NCBI GenBank assembly: GCA_002731825.1
Contig: PCCS01000001.1
Span: 69,480 to 133,479, forward strand
DNA: 64,000 nucleotides
Source: Myxococcales bacterium
Lineage (GTDB): Bacteria > Myxococcota_A > Bradymonadia > UBA7976 > UBA1532
Direction of reading: 5' to 3'
Shown: one piece after another, positions 10,156 to 19,700 of the stretch
Numbering within the stretch: the first letter of the stretch is position 1
Layout: every line of letters begins with the position of its first letter
Made by a program: the position numbers and the translations under genes
The notes under the pieces: model-generated
Databases searched by the model: none
Seen by the model: only the letters and a program-made list of their open reading frames with translations
What the model was told of the DNA's origin: nothing

Positions 10156-12771
10156 TCAGCGAACGCCCATCAGTCGGATGTCTTCTATTCCATCGACTTT
10201 GACGTGGACTACGTTCTTCTCTGTATCCCATAGCCAAGCCGCTTCACCCGCAGCTAATTCCATTGAACTCTCGACTCTGTTGAGCGACACGGCGCCGTAT
10301 TGGACATCCATGGGGGCACCGGTGAGGTTCATTACATCATACTGACGCAATGCCGGGTACGTTTCACCGGCAGTGGATGTCAAGACCAGGTCATTTCCAT
10401 CTGTTCGGTGTGTGATGGTCGTGCCATCGTAGAGGGTGAAACTGTGTTCGGGGCCAGCTGCGACTCGCACATGCAGACGGCCAGGATCATTCGCAAAAGA
10501 CTCTATGCCCTCGACAGTGGTCGGTGAGAGCGTATCGATGGTCTCCCGCAAGAGTGGGATAATTCCACCCGCTCGCACATACAATGGGAGCTTCGAGAGC
10601 GGTGCATCAACCCCCAACTCTTGACCGCCTTCGATGGTCTCACCCGTCCACCAGTCTAGCCATTCTCCATCTGGGAAGGGCACAAGCTTCGTCCGTGCAT
10701 CTCCGACAACAACCGGTGCCACAAGGAGATCGTCACCGAAGAAATACACATCAGATGGATGAAGTCCTGCCTCGGGATATTGGAGACCGTAGGCGCGTTG
10801 AATCGGCCGACCGGTTTGTTTAATTTGACGCGCATAGGTCCATGCATACGGAAATAAACGTAAATGCAACCGGGTGTAAATTCGATACCAGTCGAGCATT
10901 TCTTCATCGAAACCAGTGTCTGCGTCAAATTCCCATGCGACATTGTTTGTGTTTGTCCCGACTTGCATAACGCTGGACAGCGCCGTTTGCTGAAACCAGC
11001 GCGTGAACACTTCTTTACTGGGTGGCGCGCGTCTATAGCCGCCCGTGTCCGAGCCGTAGAATGGATAACCCGATGGCCCCAGACTAAGACCTGCGATGAT
11101 ACTTGCAATTAAGCCACCAACAGCACCGTATTCTTCATCTCCGTCCATGACTCGCTCGCGATGCTTTGCGAAATTCGCGTCGAGGTCTCCGGGCCAAACG
11201 ATCACACCATTGGTCTGCCCACCCCAGGTTGCTGAACGAACCAAGAGAAAGCCGCCGGTTTCAGGTAGAGTTTCTGCATACACCTGGTGATAGAGGGTTT
11301 GATAGCGCGCATGCATTGTCTGATCATTAGAGCCATCAAAGAACTCCCAATTACCGCGAGCGAGAAAAATGCCAGGAACAATGTCTTCTGCGTAATCGAG
11401 TTTGTAGCCCTCGACGCCTGAATCAGAATAGCGCCGAATCAAGGATTGCCACCAGGCGTAAGCATCAGGGTTTGTCAGGTCGATGGGGCTGCCCCACTTG
11501 CTTGTCGCGAGCCCAATACGGCTTGGATAATAGCCCTCGCGGTCGGCGGTATCTCTCAGTTCTTGGGTACTCTCTGTGAGCTCATTACCTGCTTCTTCAG
11601 CACCGACATACGGCGTGTGCCATAGGGCAAAACGAAAGCCCATGTCATGAATAAAATCGATCATGTCTTGGGGTTCATCAAATTTTCGAGGGTCCCAATC
11701 GAATGAATTGACCGCACTGGCGTAGGGTCTATCAATCCAGTAACCACTGGTCGCCAGATCTAGATCTCTAATCGTCTGAATATCGGATCTAACCTGGGCC
11801 TCATCATCATTTTCATCGCGCCAGATCCATGGCCCATAAGCCCATTCTGCAGGGAGCTTAGGAAAGCCGGTTAATTCGTAATAATGCCGTGTTAAATCTA
11901 AGGTCTTGTCTCCCGTAAAAATGTGGAATTGGAGGCCTTCTGCCGTCGCCACACCCGTACCAAAGATCGCATCGATAACGGTATCTTGAGTCTTAGCGAC
12001 ATCAAATACACCAGGTCTCAAAGACTCGACGAATAGACCCCAGCCCCGATGACCATAAAGTAAGGGGATTGGAATGTGTGCTTCATTCACGCTGCTTTCT
12101 AGTTCTGGATCTAATTCGATCTGCATGGGTCTCAAATACCCACGATTATTCACATCGTCGAAAACCTCACCCATACCATAGAACGCTTCGCTTTCATCCA
12201 CATTGAGGTTGACTCGCATGTAGCCAACCGGCCCTTCCGGCGCGACAAAGCGGGCCGTTAGGCGATCGTCGGCTGAAATTCTGAAGATGAGTTGACCTGT
12301 ACCCAATTGCTCGTATGTCAATTCGAGTACGGCCATATCGCCATCGGCCGTCAGTTGCCCGGCGCTCGGCAACTGCCATACGAGCCCGGCCGGATCTGAT
12401 GCTGCGTTACCATCCAAAATATAGAAGGGGTCGTAGTTTGCAGCCTCTGTGATCTCGTCCAGTGTCCCCAATTGAAACCCGGAAATGGGCATGCTGAATC
12501 TGAGGGTTTCACCGTGGTAGACGAAGAGCGATTGCTGACCTTGCTCAAATCGAACGAGAAGATCACCGGAGGCCAAGACGTCGACGGCAGCCGCAGCTTG
12601 CCCCGAATCGACCTCGATGGTCGCCATGTCGTCTAAAACGCCTAAATCAGCGTTGTCAGATACGCTTTGATCGAGACCAGCCGGTGTGACGGTTGGTCCA
12701 TCAGTACAGCTGATCAGAAACATCAAAAAACAGGTTGCTGTCCATTGTCTAAACATCATCATTCTCACCAT
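10156..12771 (-). CDS. glycoside hydrolase family 31 (alpha-glucosidase/alpha-xylosidase type) lipoprotein
   Basis: '[12 protein letters not shown]', '[12 protein letters not shown]' (GH31 nucleophile region), '[11 protein letters not shown]', '[14 protein letters not shown]'; lipobox 'LMFLISC'; ATG overlaps the stop of the upstream glyoxalase gene (ATGGTGA). Confidence 0.9.
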   Translation of the reverse strand: MVRMMMFRQWTATCFLMFLISCTDGPTVTPAGLDQSVSDNADLGVLDDMATIEVDSGQAAAAVDVLASGDLLVRFEQGQQSLFVYHGETLRFSMPISGFQLGTLDEITEAANYDPFYILDGNAASDPAGLVWQLPSAGQLTADGDMAVLELTYEQLGTGQLIFRISADDRLTARFVAPEGPVGYMRVNLNVDESEAFYGMGEVFDDVNNRGYLRPMQIELDPELESSVNEAHIPIPLLYGHRGWGLFVESLRPGVFDVAKTQDTVIDAIFGTGVATAEGLQFHIFTGDKTLDLTRHYYELTGFPKLPAEWAYGPWIWRDENDDEAQVRSDIQTIRDLDLATSGYWIDRPYASAVNSFDWDPRKFDEPQDMIDFIHDMGFRFALWHTPYVGAEEAGNELTESTQELRDTADREGYYPSRIGLATSKWGSPIDLTNPDAYAWWQSLIRRYSDSGVEGYKLDYAEDIVPGIFLARGNWEFFDGSNDQTMHARYQTLYHQVYAETLPETGGFLLVRSATWGGQTNGVIVWPGDLDANFAKHRERVMDGDEEYGAVGGLIASIIAGLSLGPSGYPFYGSDTGGYRRAPPSKEVFTRWFQQTALSSVMQVGTNTNNVAWEFDADTGFDEEMLDWYRIYTRLHLRLFPYAWTYARQIKQTGRPIQRAYGLQYPEAGLHPSDVYFFGDDLLVAPVVVGDARTKLVPFPDGEWLDWWTGETIEGGQELGVDAPLSKLPLYVRAGGIIPLLRETIDTLSPTTVEGIESFANDPGRLHVRVAAGPEHSFTLYDGTTITHRTDGNDLVLTSTAGETYPALRQYDVMNLTGAPMDVQYGAVSLNRVESSMELAAGEAAWLWDTEKNVVHVKVDGIEDIRLMGVR

Positions 12772-13190
12772 GTTCCAGAGTTCTTCATCGTTGCCCAAGG
12801 CGCTGAAATGGGCAGGGCATCACCTTTTTGTAGCAGTTCAACGGAAATTCCATCGGGGCTTCGAACAAATGCCATCCGCCCGTCTCGTGGTGGGCGGGCT
12901 AGGGTGACCCCGCGATCGCTTAAATGCTGACAAACGGTGTAGATGTCATCTACTTCGAATGCCAGATGTCCAAAATTTCGTCCGCCGTCGTACGGGTCAA
13001 GCTGATCCCAATTATACGTCAATTCGATTTGAGCGGGGTCATCGGATGCGCCCGTTTCCAAGAAGATAAGCGTAAACCGCCCTCTCTCTGATTCCCTTCT
13101 TCTGACTTCGATCAGGCCCAGTCCATCGCAGAAAAAGTCCAGTGCTGCGTCTAGATCTAAGACCCGTATCATCGAATGCAAAAAACGCAT
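12765..13190 (-). CDS. glyoxalase I-like VOC protein
   Basis: '[26 protein letters not shown]', '[30 protein letters not shown]', '[17 protein letters not shown]'. Confidence 0.9.
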   Translation of the reverse strand: MRFLHSMIRVLDLDAALDFFCDGLGLIEVRRRESERGRFTLIFLETGASDDPAQIELTYNWDQLDPYDGGRNFGHLAFEVDDIYTVCQHLSDRGVTLARPPRDGRMAFVRSPDGISVELLQKGDALPISAPWATMKNSGTW

Positions 13191-13263
13191 AAATCCCCGT
13201 GATGATCAGTGTTAGCCGGGCGAATATACTCGCGCGAGTCGACAAAGCGAGTGGAAAATTAAT

Positions 13264-13286
13264 ATTTACGTGAAAATATCGTAAAT
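13264..13286. promoter_or_regulatory. inverted repeat ATTTACG-N9-CGTAAAT, candidate operator
   Basis: Perfect 7-bp arms in the divergent intergenic region between the glyoxalase and BtpA-family genes. Confidence 0.4.
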
Positions 13287-13326
13287 TTTGTCTCAAATAG
13301 GGTCGGATATTGGGAGGTGCTGAATC

Positions 13327-14130
13327 ATGAATCAGCTGTTTAAAAACACGCATGCCAGTCTCATTGGAATGGTTCATCTAAAACCTTTGCCCGGCAGTCA
13401 TGGGTGGGGCGGGTCAATGGATCAGGTGATTGATGGTGCGTGTTCGGATGCTGAATGCTTGATCAAGAATGGCGCTGATGGACTCATCGTTGAGAATATG
13501 GGTGATGTGCCTTATTTAAAGGGCTCGGTGTATCCAGAGACCGTTGCGGCCATGACCCTGGCCACCAAGGCTGTTGTCCAACTAGGAATGCCAACCGGCG
13601 TCCAGGTGCTGGCAGGGGCCAATCGAGATGCACTTGCCATCGCCCATATTACGGGTGCCCATTTTATCCGTGTCGAGGGCTTTGCCTATGCACACGTGGC
13701 AGATGAAGGCTGGCTTGACGCGTGCGCTGGTGAGCTGCTGCGGACCCGTCAAAACCTCGGTTCAGATGTCCAGATTTGGGCCGATATTCAAAAGAAACAT
13801 TCCGCGCATTCGGTGACGGCCGACCTGAGTTTAAGTGACTGGGTCCACGGGGCTGAATTCTGCGGTGCCGATGGGGTGATTATCACGGGAACTCGCACAG
13901 GACGCGCACCGGACCCTGACGTCCTCTCAGCCCTCGGTCATGCACGCTGTCTTGTGGCCATAGGCTCTGGCATAACAGACGAGAATATACATCTCTACGC
14001 AGACATAGCCAACGCGCTCATCGTGGGGAGTTCCATTAAAGAAAATGCAGATTGGCGCCGGCCTGTCTGTCCCAAACGGGTGAGACGACTCCGTGATGCC
14101 TTGGACCGCACGGTCGCTTCGGCGGTTTAG
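13327..14130 (+). CDS. BtpA/SgcQ family protein
   Basis: 'LIGMVHLKPLPGS', 'GADGLIVENMGDVPY', 'GVQVLAGANRDALAIAHITGAHFIRVEGF', 'GADGVIITGTRTGRAPD'. Confidence 0.88.
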   Translation: MNQLFKNTHASLIGMVHLKPLPGSHGWGGSMDQVIDGACSDAECLIKNGADGLIVENMGDVPYLKGSVYPETVAAMTLATKAVVQLGMPTGVQVLAGANRDALAIAHITGAHFIRVEGFAYAHVADEGWLDACAGELLRTRQNLGSDVQIWADIQKKHSAHSVTADLSLSDWVHGAEFCGADGVIITGTRTGRAPDPDVLSALGHARCLVAIGSGITDENIHLYADIANALIVGSSIKENADWRRPVCPKRVRRLRDALDRTVASAV

Positions 14131-15998
14131 TTTTCGATGCGGTCAAAGCACTGCGCGTCGTATTCGATGCGAATTGTTGCGCCCCTCGGCGGATGGTGGT
14201 CGGGCTCAAAAACGATACGGTTTTCATCAGCTTCATAGGCTACGCAGTTTTCTTCGCACGGCTGCAGGGGTCTGTCTTGGGCGTATAATTCGTCGTCGAC
14301 AAACACCTGAACAGTTGCTGGCACGGCAGCCAACCTCAATGACCATCTGGCATCTCTCTCCGGGTTTAGCCGACCCACCTCATACTCGTCGACGCGGGCG
14401 TCAGTTTCCGTACCAGTTCCTGTGATTCGGAGTGTCACAACGTCGGTATTTTGAGCGTCCGTGGTGACGTTGATCTCGCAATTTTGCCGCCCCGTTGCTG
14501 TGGGCTCAAATTGAACGAGAAAGGCCGCTGATTCTCCGCGCTCAAGGGAGAGGCAATCTCCAAAATCCGGCGTTTCCAGTAACTCGAATTGCGCGCAGTC
14601 TTCGCCGGATAGCGCGTAGCTGTAGGCGCAGATTGGCACAAACCCGACGTTCTCAGCGCCGATGCGACCTTGTCGTGAGGCACATGTACCCGATGTCGTC
14701 TCATCAAAGTCGACGACATCCGGAATAGAGCCAACCATAGCCCGCGCACCGGACCCACGGAGCAAGACCTCCTCAGAGCGGTTCATATTGGCGAACTCAT
14801 CGAAATAGGCGACCGTGAGCACACCTCGTTCGCCCACTGGGTTCGGAATGGTCGGCGCATATGTCAGAGACAGTGTTCGGGAGGTCATCGGCGGCATCAT
14901 GCCGAGTTCAATGGACTGAGAAATCGTGAACGCATTTGCCTCCTCTCCAGCGGTTTGCTCGACAGCGACATCTCTAAGATCACAGGGCCCGGTGCCGTGA
15001 TTGGTCACCACGACGTCAAGGGCTCTCTGTCTACTGATTCGAACGATTTCGAAGTCGAGATTGCCGGGTTCAGCTCGAATCAGGCAGCGCTGACCACTGC
15101 CGCCTCGGGCTCTCAGGGGAATAGACAGAGATTCACTATCCATTTCTCGAAAGGAAATGAAAAGTCGGCCTGTTGCAACCTCATTTGGAATCAATCGATT
15201 ATTCGTATATTGAATCGTTAGTGAGAGAGAGTCTCCTCGCTCGAGTACTGTCCCGGCGAGCTCTGTGCCTGAGCGAGAGGACCAGCTGAAATCTTCGTCT
15301 CCATCCAAGACGATTGTCGATATTGTGCGGACAGTGTCACCACAATTGATGATGGTAAATTCAAACTGGCCACTGCGTATACCGGCATCCACTGAGCCGA
15401 CATCAACAGAACTGGGGCGTGCGTTTATGCAATTTTGTGCCACCCGACCGATGAGTTGAACCGGATAAGACATCGCATTTGGATCGTCGCTGGACATGGT
15501 CAAAGTCGCTTCATGGGTCGCGGCGTCGGGTGCTAGATAGACGATTTCAAGCTCAAGGCTTGTCCCTGGTTCCAGGATGCGGGGCGTCTCTCCGAGACCC
15601 GTAATTTCAAAATATTGGGCCTCTCGCTGCGGCTGCACTGTCAGTGATTCGATCGTAAGCGGTGCATCCCCAACATTACTCAAGGTCAGTGTCTCAGGTG
15701 CGCTTGGCATCCCGGCGAGACCGACCAGGCTAACGGAATTTTGGCTTACATCGAGGTCTGGGGCCGGGTCTGGCTCCATATCGATTTGCATGTCTAATTC
15801 CACATCGGTTGGATTACCGGAGTCGACGCTGTTTTGCATATCAGCTCCCTCGGCCGATTCGCTACCCGATGAATCGCAGGCGATTTGGACGAGCGCCATG
15901 CTTAGAATCAACAAAACGTAACCAAGTGTTCTCATCCGTATTTGTCCTATCTTTATATTTGCCTGATGCACATTCAATGGACCATCAAGGGACAGCAT
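14127..15998 (-). CDS. choice-of-anchor D / ASH-domain lipoprotein
   Basis: Lipobox 'ALVQIACDSSGS', Asp-rich linker, repeated 'LTLSNVGDAPLTIESLTV..EPGTSLELEIVYLAP' type Ig-like domains. Confidence 0.8.
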   Translation of the reverse strand: MLSLDGPLNVHQANIKIGQIRMRTLGYVLLILSMALVQIACDSSGSESAEGADMQNSVDSGNPTDVELDMQIDMEPDPAPDLDVSQNSVSLVGLAGMPSAPETLTLSNVGDAPLTIESLTVQPQREAQYFEITGLGETPRILEPGTSLELEIVYLAPDAATHEATLTMSSDDPNAMSYPVQLIGRVAQNCINARPSSVDVGSVDAGIRSGQFEFTIINCGDTVRTISTIVLDGDEDFSWSSRSGTELAGTVLERGDSLSLTIQYTNNRLIPNEVATGRLFISFREMDSESLSIPLRARGGSGQRCLIRAEPGNLDFEIVRISRQRALDVVVTNHGTGPCDLRDVAVEQTAGEEANAFTISQSIELGMMPPMTSRTLSLTYAPTIPNPVGERGVLTVAYFDEFANMNRSEEVLLRGSGARAMVGSIPDVVDFDETTSGTCASRQGRIGAENVGFVPICAYSYALSGEDCAQFELLETPDFGDCLSLERGESAAFLVQFEPTATGRQNCEINVTTDAQNTDVVTLRITGTGTETDARVDEYEVGRLNPERDARWSLRLAAVPATVQVFVDDELYAQDRPLQPCEENCVAYEADENRIVFEPDHHPPRGATIRIEYDAQCFDRIEN

Positions 15999-16019
15999 AC
16001 GTCTGTCTTCCGATGGACG

Positions 16020-16760
16020 CTAGAACGCATTCAGTGCATCGATCAAAGCGCTCAAGACGTGCGCATGGGATTCAGAGTTTTCGAGTAGATCTTGGCGTAT
16101 CTCGAATTCGATATACGGGATAGTGTTGCTTCGCCCGTGGTGGTTAGCCGAATACATGAGCTCGCCTGTCAAGCCAGAGTAGGGGGCATTGAGTGCGCTC
16201 CGAATGCCATTCTTCTCCAAAATTGAGGCCAGTTCTTTTGCCTTGTCCTCATCTCGATCGAATAAAATGCCAACGTCCATCGGTCGTTTGGCGCCATTCC
16301 AAATCGGGGTGAAACTGTGAATAGAGATAAGCTTCAGTTCCGGGTTTTTGTTTTTTTCGCGGGCGACGGCCTGGCTGACTCCGGAATGAAACGAGTCGTA
16401 GAGTGACATGCGCCAGTCTCGGTCCTCGGCGCTGATGTTTTCGTTAAACGAGACGGGTATAGACTCGCAATGCGACACGATCAGCGTGCTCGACTCCGGA
16501 TGACGGTTGACGTCTATGATGAGCCGACTTTCTGTCCCAAGCACGCCAACACTTTTGAAGGCATCGCAGAGGGACTGAGTCAATTTTTCAGCCCCAAGGT
16601 CATAGCCCCAATGCATTTTCAATAAGCGCTGATCCGAGGCCGTTGGCGTATGCCTTGAGACAGCATTAGATGCGTGTTCGCAAGTCAGAATGAAGCGCCC
16701 TTTTGAATCAGGGCTCTCTCCAATAACCCGATAACCGATGGAATTTAGGGACTCATTCAT
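16020..16760 (-). CDS. N-formylglutamate amidohydrolase family protein
   Basis: 'FILTCEHASNAVS', 'HWGYDLGAEKLTQSL', 'RLIIDVNRHPES', 'ISIHSFTPIWNGAKRPMDVGILFD'; 4-bp overlap with the upstream carboxylase. Confidence 0.88.
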   Translation of the reverse strand: MNESLNSIGYRVIGESPDSKGRFILTCEHASNAVSRHTPTASDQRLLKMHWGYDLGAEKLTQSLCDAFKSVGVLGTESRLIIDVNRHPESSTLIVSHCESIPVSFNENISAEDRDWRMSLYDSFHSGVSQAVAREKNKNPELKLISIHSFTPIWNGAKRPMDVGILFDRDEDKAKELASILEKNGIRSALNAPYSGLTGELMYSANHHGRSNTIPYIEFEIRQDLLENSESHAHVLSALIDALNAF

Positions 16761-19700
16761 ACAGCACTTGGCGGATGCGTCACAGGCTGTGCGATCCCCA
16801 TCTCATTGGCATCATCTGCTAAGACCTTGATGATGTACTGTCTCAGCTGAGACGGTTTTATAATGTCATCGATCGACCCGACCTCTTTAGCCCTCTGAAC
16901 CGAGTGAATGGAGTCAAACCGGGCCGCCAATTCACTGGTGGCTTGATTCTTGGCATCATCATCGCCCCCCAATTCGAGCGCCCGTTTGCGTACGTCACCG
17001 GCGAACACCACCGCAGCGGCTGGTGCGCCTCCAATCACCGAGGCATAGCTGCCTTCCAACGCCACTGATTTTAGCTTCGCATTCAGCGCCTTTGAAAAAA
17101 CAACATAGGCACCCCCATGATATCTGGACAGAATGACAAACATGACAGGTCCGTCAAAATTCGTGATCGCCCGTCCAATTTCAGCGCCGTATTCCAATTG
17201 CCAGTGTCTCAGAGACTCAGGCGAGCCGTCGAAACCGGACAAGTTGGCGAGTACGACCAGTGGTCTAAATCCACTTGCCGCGTTGATGGCTCGCGCAATC
17301 TTTCGCGATGCCTGAGGGTACAGTGTCCCACCGGCCAATGTGTCTGGTCCACCCGCAACACGTTGCCCCAATCTCTCGAAGGGCTGGTTTTCGACGCCCA
17401 AAACCATTGCGCTGTACCCACCGATTCGGGCTTCCCAAACCACACAGGTTTCTGCGCCATGCATGGCGGACCAGCGTTCGACCGGAGACGTGTCTTGATC
17501 TGTCAATGCGGCCATGACGGGGCGAATTGCAAAGGGACGTTTTCGGCCGGGGTTATGCTCCTTCGAAAAGATTTCTCCGATGTATTCGAATCCATGACCC
17601 AGATCACTCGGATATTTGGTTTGAGAGAAATCACGCTCATCGGGGTCTGCTGTTTTGATTCGCGGCGGGCGATTTTGACCCGGCGGGACATAGGTTTGTT
17701 GGTAATATCGATAGAGCAAGTCGTAGGCACCGCCCAAATCAGCTGCATGTGCTTGGGCCTGTCCATTGGGACCCATAATCGCCGTATAACCACCCAGAGC
17801 TAGATCATCTTCGGCGGAGACACATCCTGAGAAATCCAATGCACGCTTGCCCGTGAGAACCATCGTGCCTTGGTCGGTCATGATCAATAGGCCTCGGTTG
17901 TGCATCATCATTGTGGCTTCCGCATTCCAGTAGGCTTGCGCGCCGACACAAATACCGGGCACCAAGATGTTGATTTCACCCCCTTTTTGAGTGAAGTGTA
18001 TGATCTTGGCTAAGACTTGAGCCGTCCAGTCCAGATTTTCCGTTCCGCTATCCCAATCGATGCGGGCGCCCGCACTGACAGCCACCCATTCAATAGGCAC
18101 GTTCAACCGCTCGGCTAGCTCGATTGCGGATACGATGCGACGGCATTCAGGCTCCGCTAATGCACCCATCCGGCGGGTCGGGTCAGAGAGTAATAAAACT
18201 CTCGTCAGGGATGTATTCAATGCATGTGACCGGCTCCGAATCACCCCGAAGACGACGCCGCTTTCATTCCCCCCCCTCGGCCGATCAGCGACCCGCCGTA
18301 ATCGTCCACCCTCATCTAGGTCATACTCCTCAAATTTACCGCTTGGAAAGTCGGGGCTTGATTCAAGTAGGTCCACCACTTCGTAAGGGTGAGTCAGCCC
18401 TCGCCTCCGAGCCGCAACGATTCGGCTCTCATACTCCGTTAATGGCATCAGTGGTCTATGGGATGCAGGGTTGATTCTAAAGTCGATATGCTCACCACCG
18501 GGTCTTCGATTGATCGATAGGTCCATCAGTGGTGTGATTCCATTTTCATGAGCATCATCCTTAAATCGAGCCCGCACCACCACCTTCTCGAGTCCGATGG
18601 CCAAGGCGGCCGGAATCAGCCGTTCGATGTAATTCCGCATGACATCAAGGGCCAAGGGCACGATGGGGACCAGGCTTAAGGTGATTCGATTCCATTGATT
18701 TCTGCGCCTCGGATCATGGAGATCACGAGCGGCTTCAATCGACCGGACAGCCGCGTGGAAGACGCGCTCGACATGGGGCAGATGAAGGGGCGTTCCAGGG
18801 GCTCTTTCAAGCGACCTGACTTCACCGTACGCAAGAAATCGAATGTCCCTTGAATTCTCCCAAGCCTTTGCCAAGAAAAGGACTACATCTTCATCACTTG
18901 GCATGCGCTGGAAGTCGAAACGAGATAAACGATCTAAATCCAATCGACGAGCGGTACTCGGCGTGACGTCACGTCTATCGGTCCGCTCGCTGCCATCGGC
19001 ATAGAAGCGTCTTACGGCTGTTCGATTGCCACAGACGGCAACCAAACAGAGTTCATGCCAGCTGGATAAGCCATTGGTACCCCGTTCGATGTCTTTGACC
19101 AGACCGTCAAGAATGAGGTGCGGATCGTCATCGGCATCCGGTGCCAATACAACATCGAGTCGATCCATGGACGGCTCTGCTCGGGCGGCATCGAGCAAGG
19201 CCTTGGTCTCAGTCGGCTGTGCTGTGACACAGACCACAACTTTCTCTCCGTTAATGATTCGGAATGCGGGTCGATCACCCAGTTCAAAACGCAGGACTTG
19301 AGTCGACTCATCCTGCCATTCAAGTCGCCGGGCAACAGCTTCCGCAGCGATGGCACATCCCTTAGCCGCCTCGGGAGCGAACCCCGGCACCAGAGATTCG
19401 GGTGCTTGCAAGACTTCATTCCAATCCGCTTCACCGTCGCGCAGCCAGCTCAGCAATGCCCGTGCTCGGTGTTCTGCCCTGGCTAAAAGTCGAATATGAG
19501 CAAGGCGTTCGAATAGAACGTATCGAGCGCGATCCGCCGCTTCGATGACTGGCCCGAAGCGCGATGGATCTAAGTCCGTCAATCGATCGAGCAGTTGAAT
19601 GGGGGCTTCTTCCAGTTGTCTAAGGGCCATGACGGCAGCCGGTATGGTCTCAGGTAAAGCTTCACCAGCCCGTTTAAGACGCATGATCGCGTCGTCGCGA

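Noticed and set aside
17117-17803. Plus-strand ORF of 228 aa, and others (21240-21806, 18060-18474, 19118-19486) within 16757-21958
   Set aside because: All antisense to the carboxylase with no recognisable domains; typical shadow ORFs.
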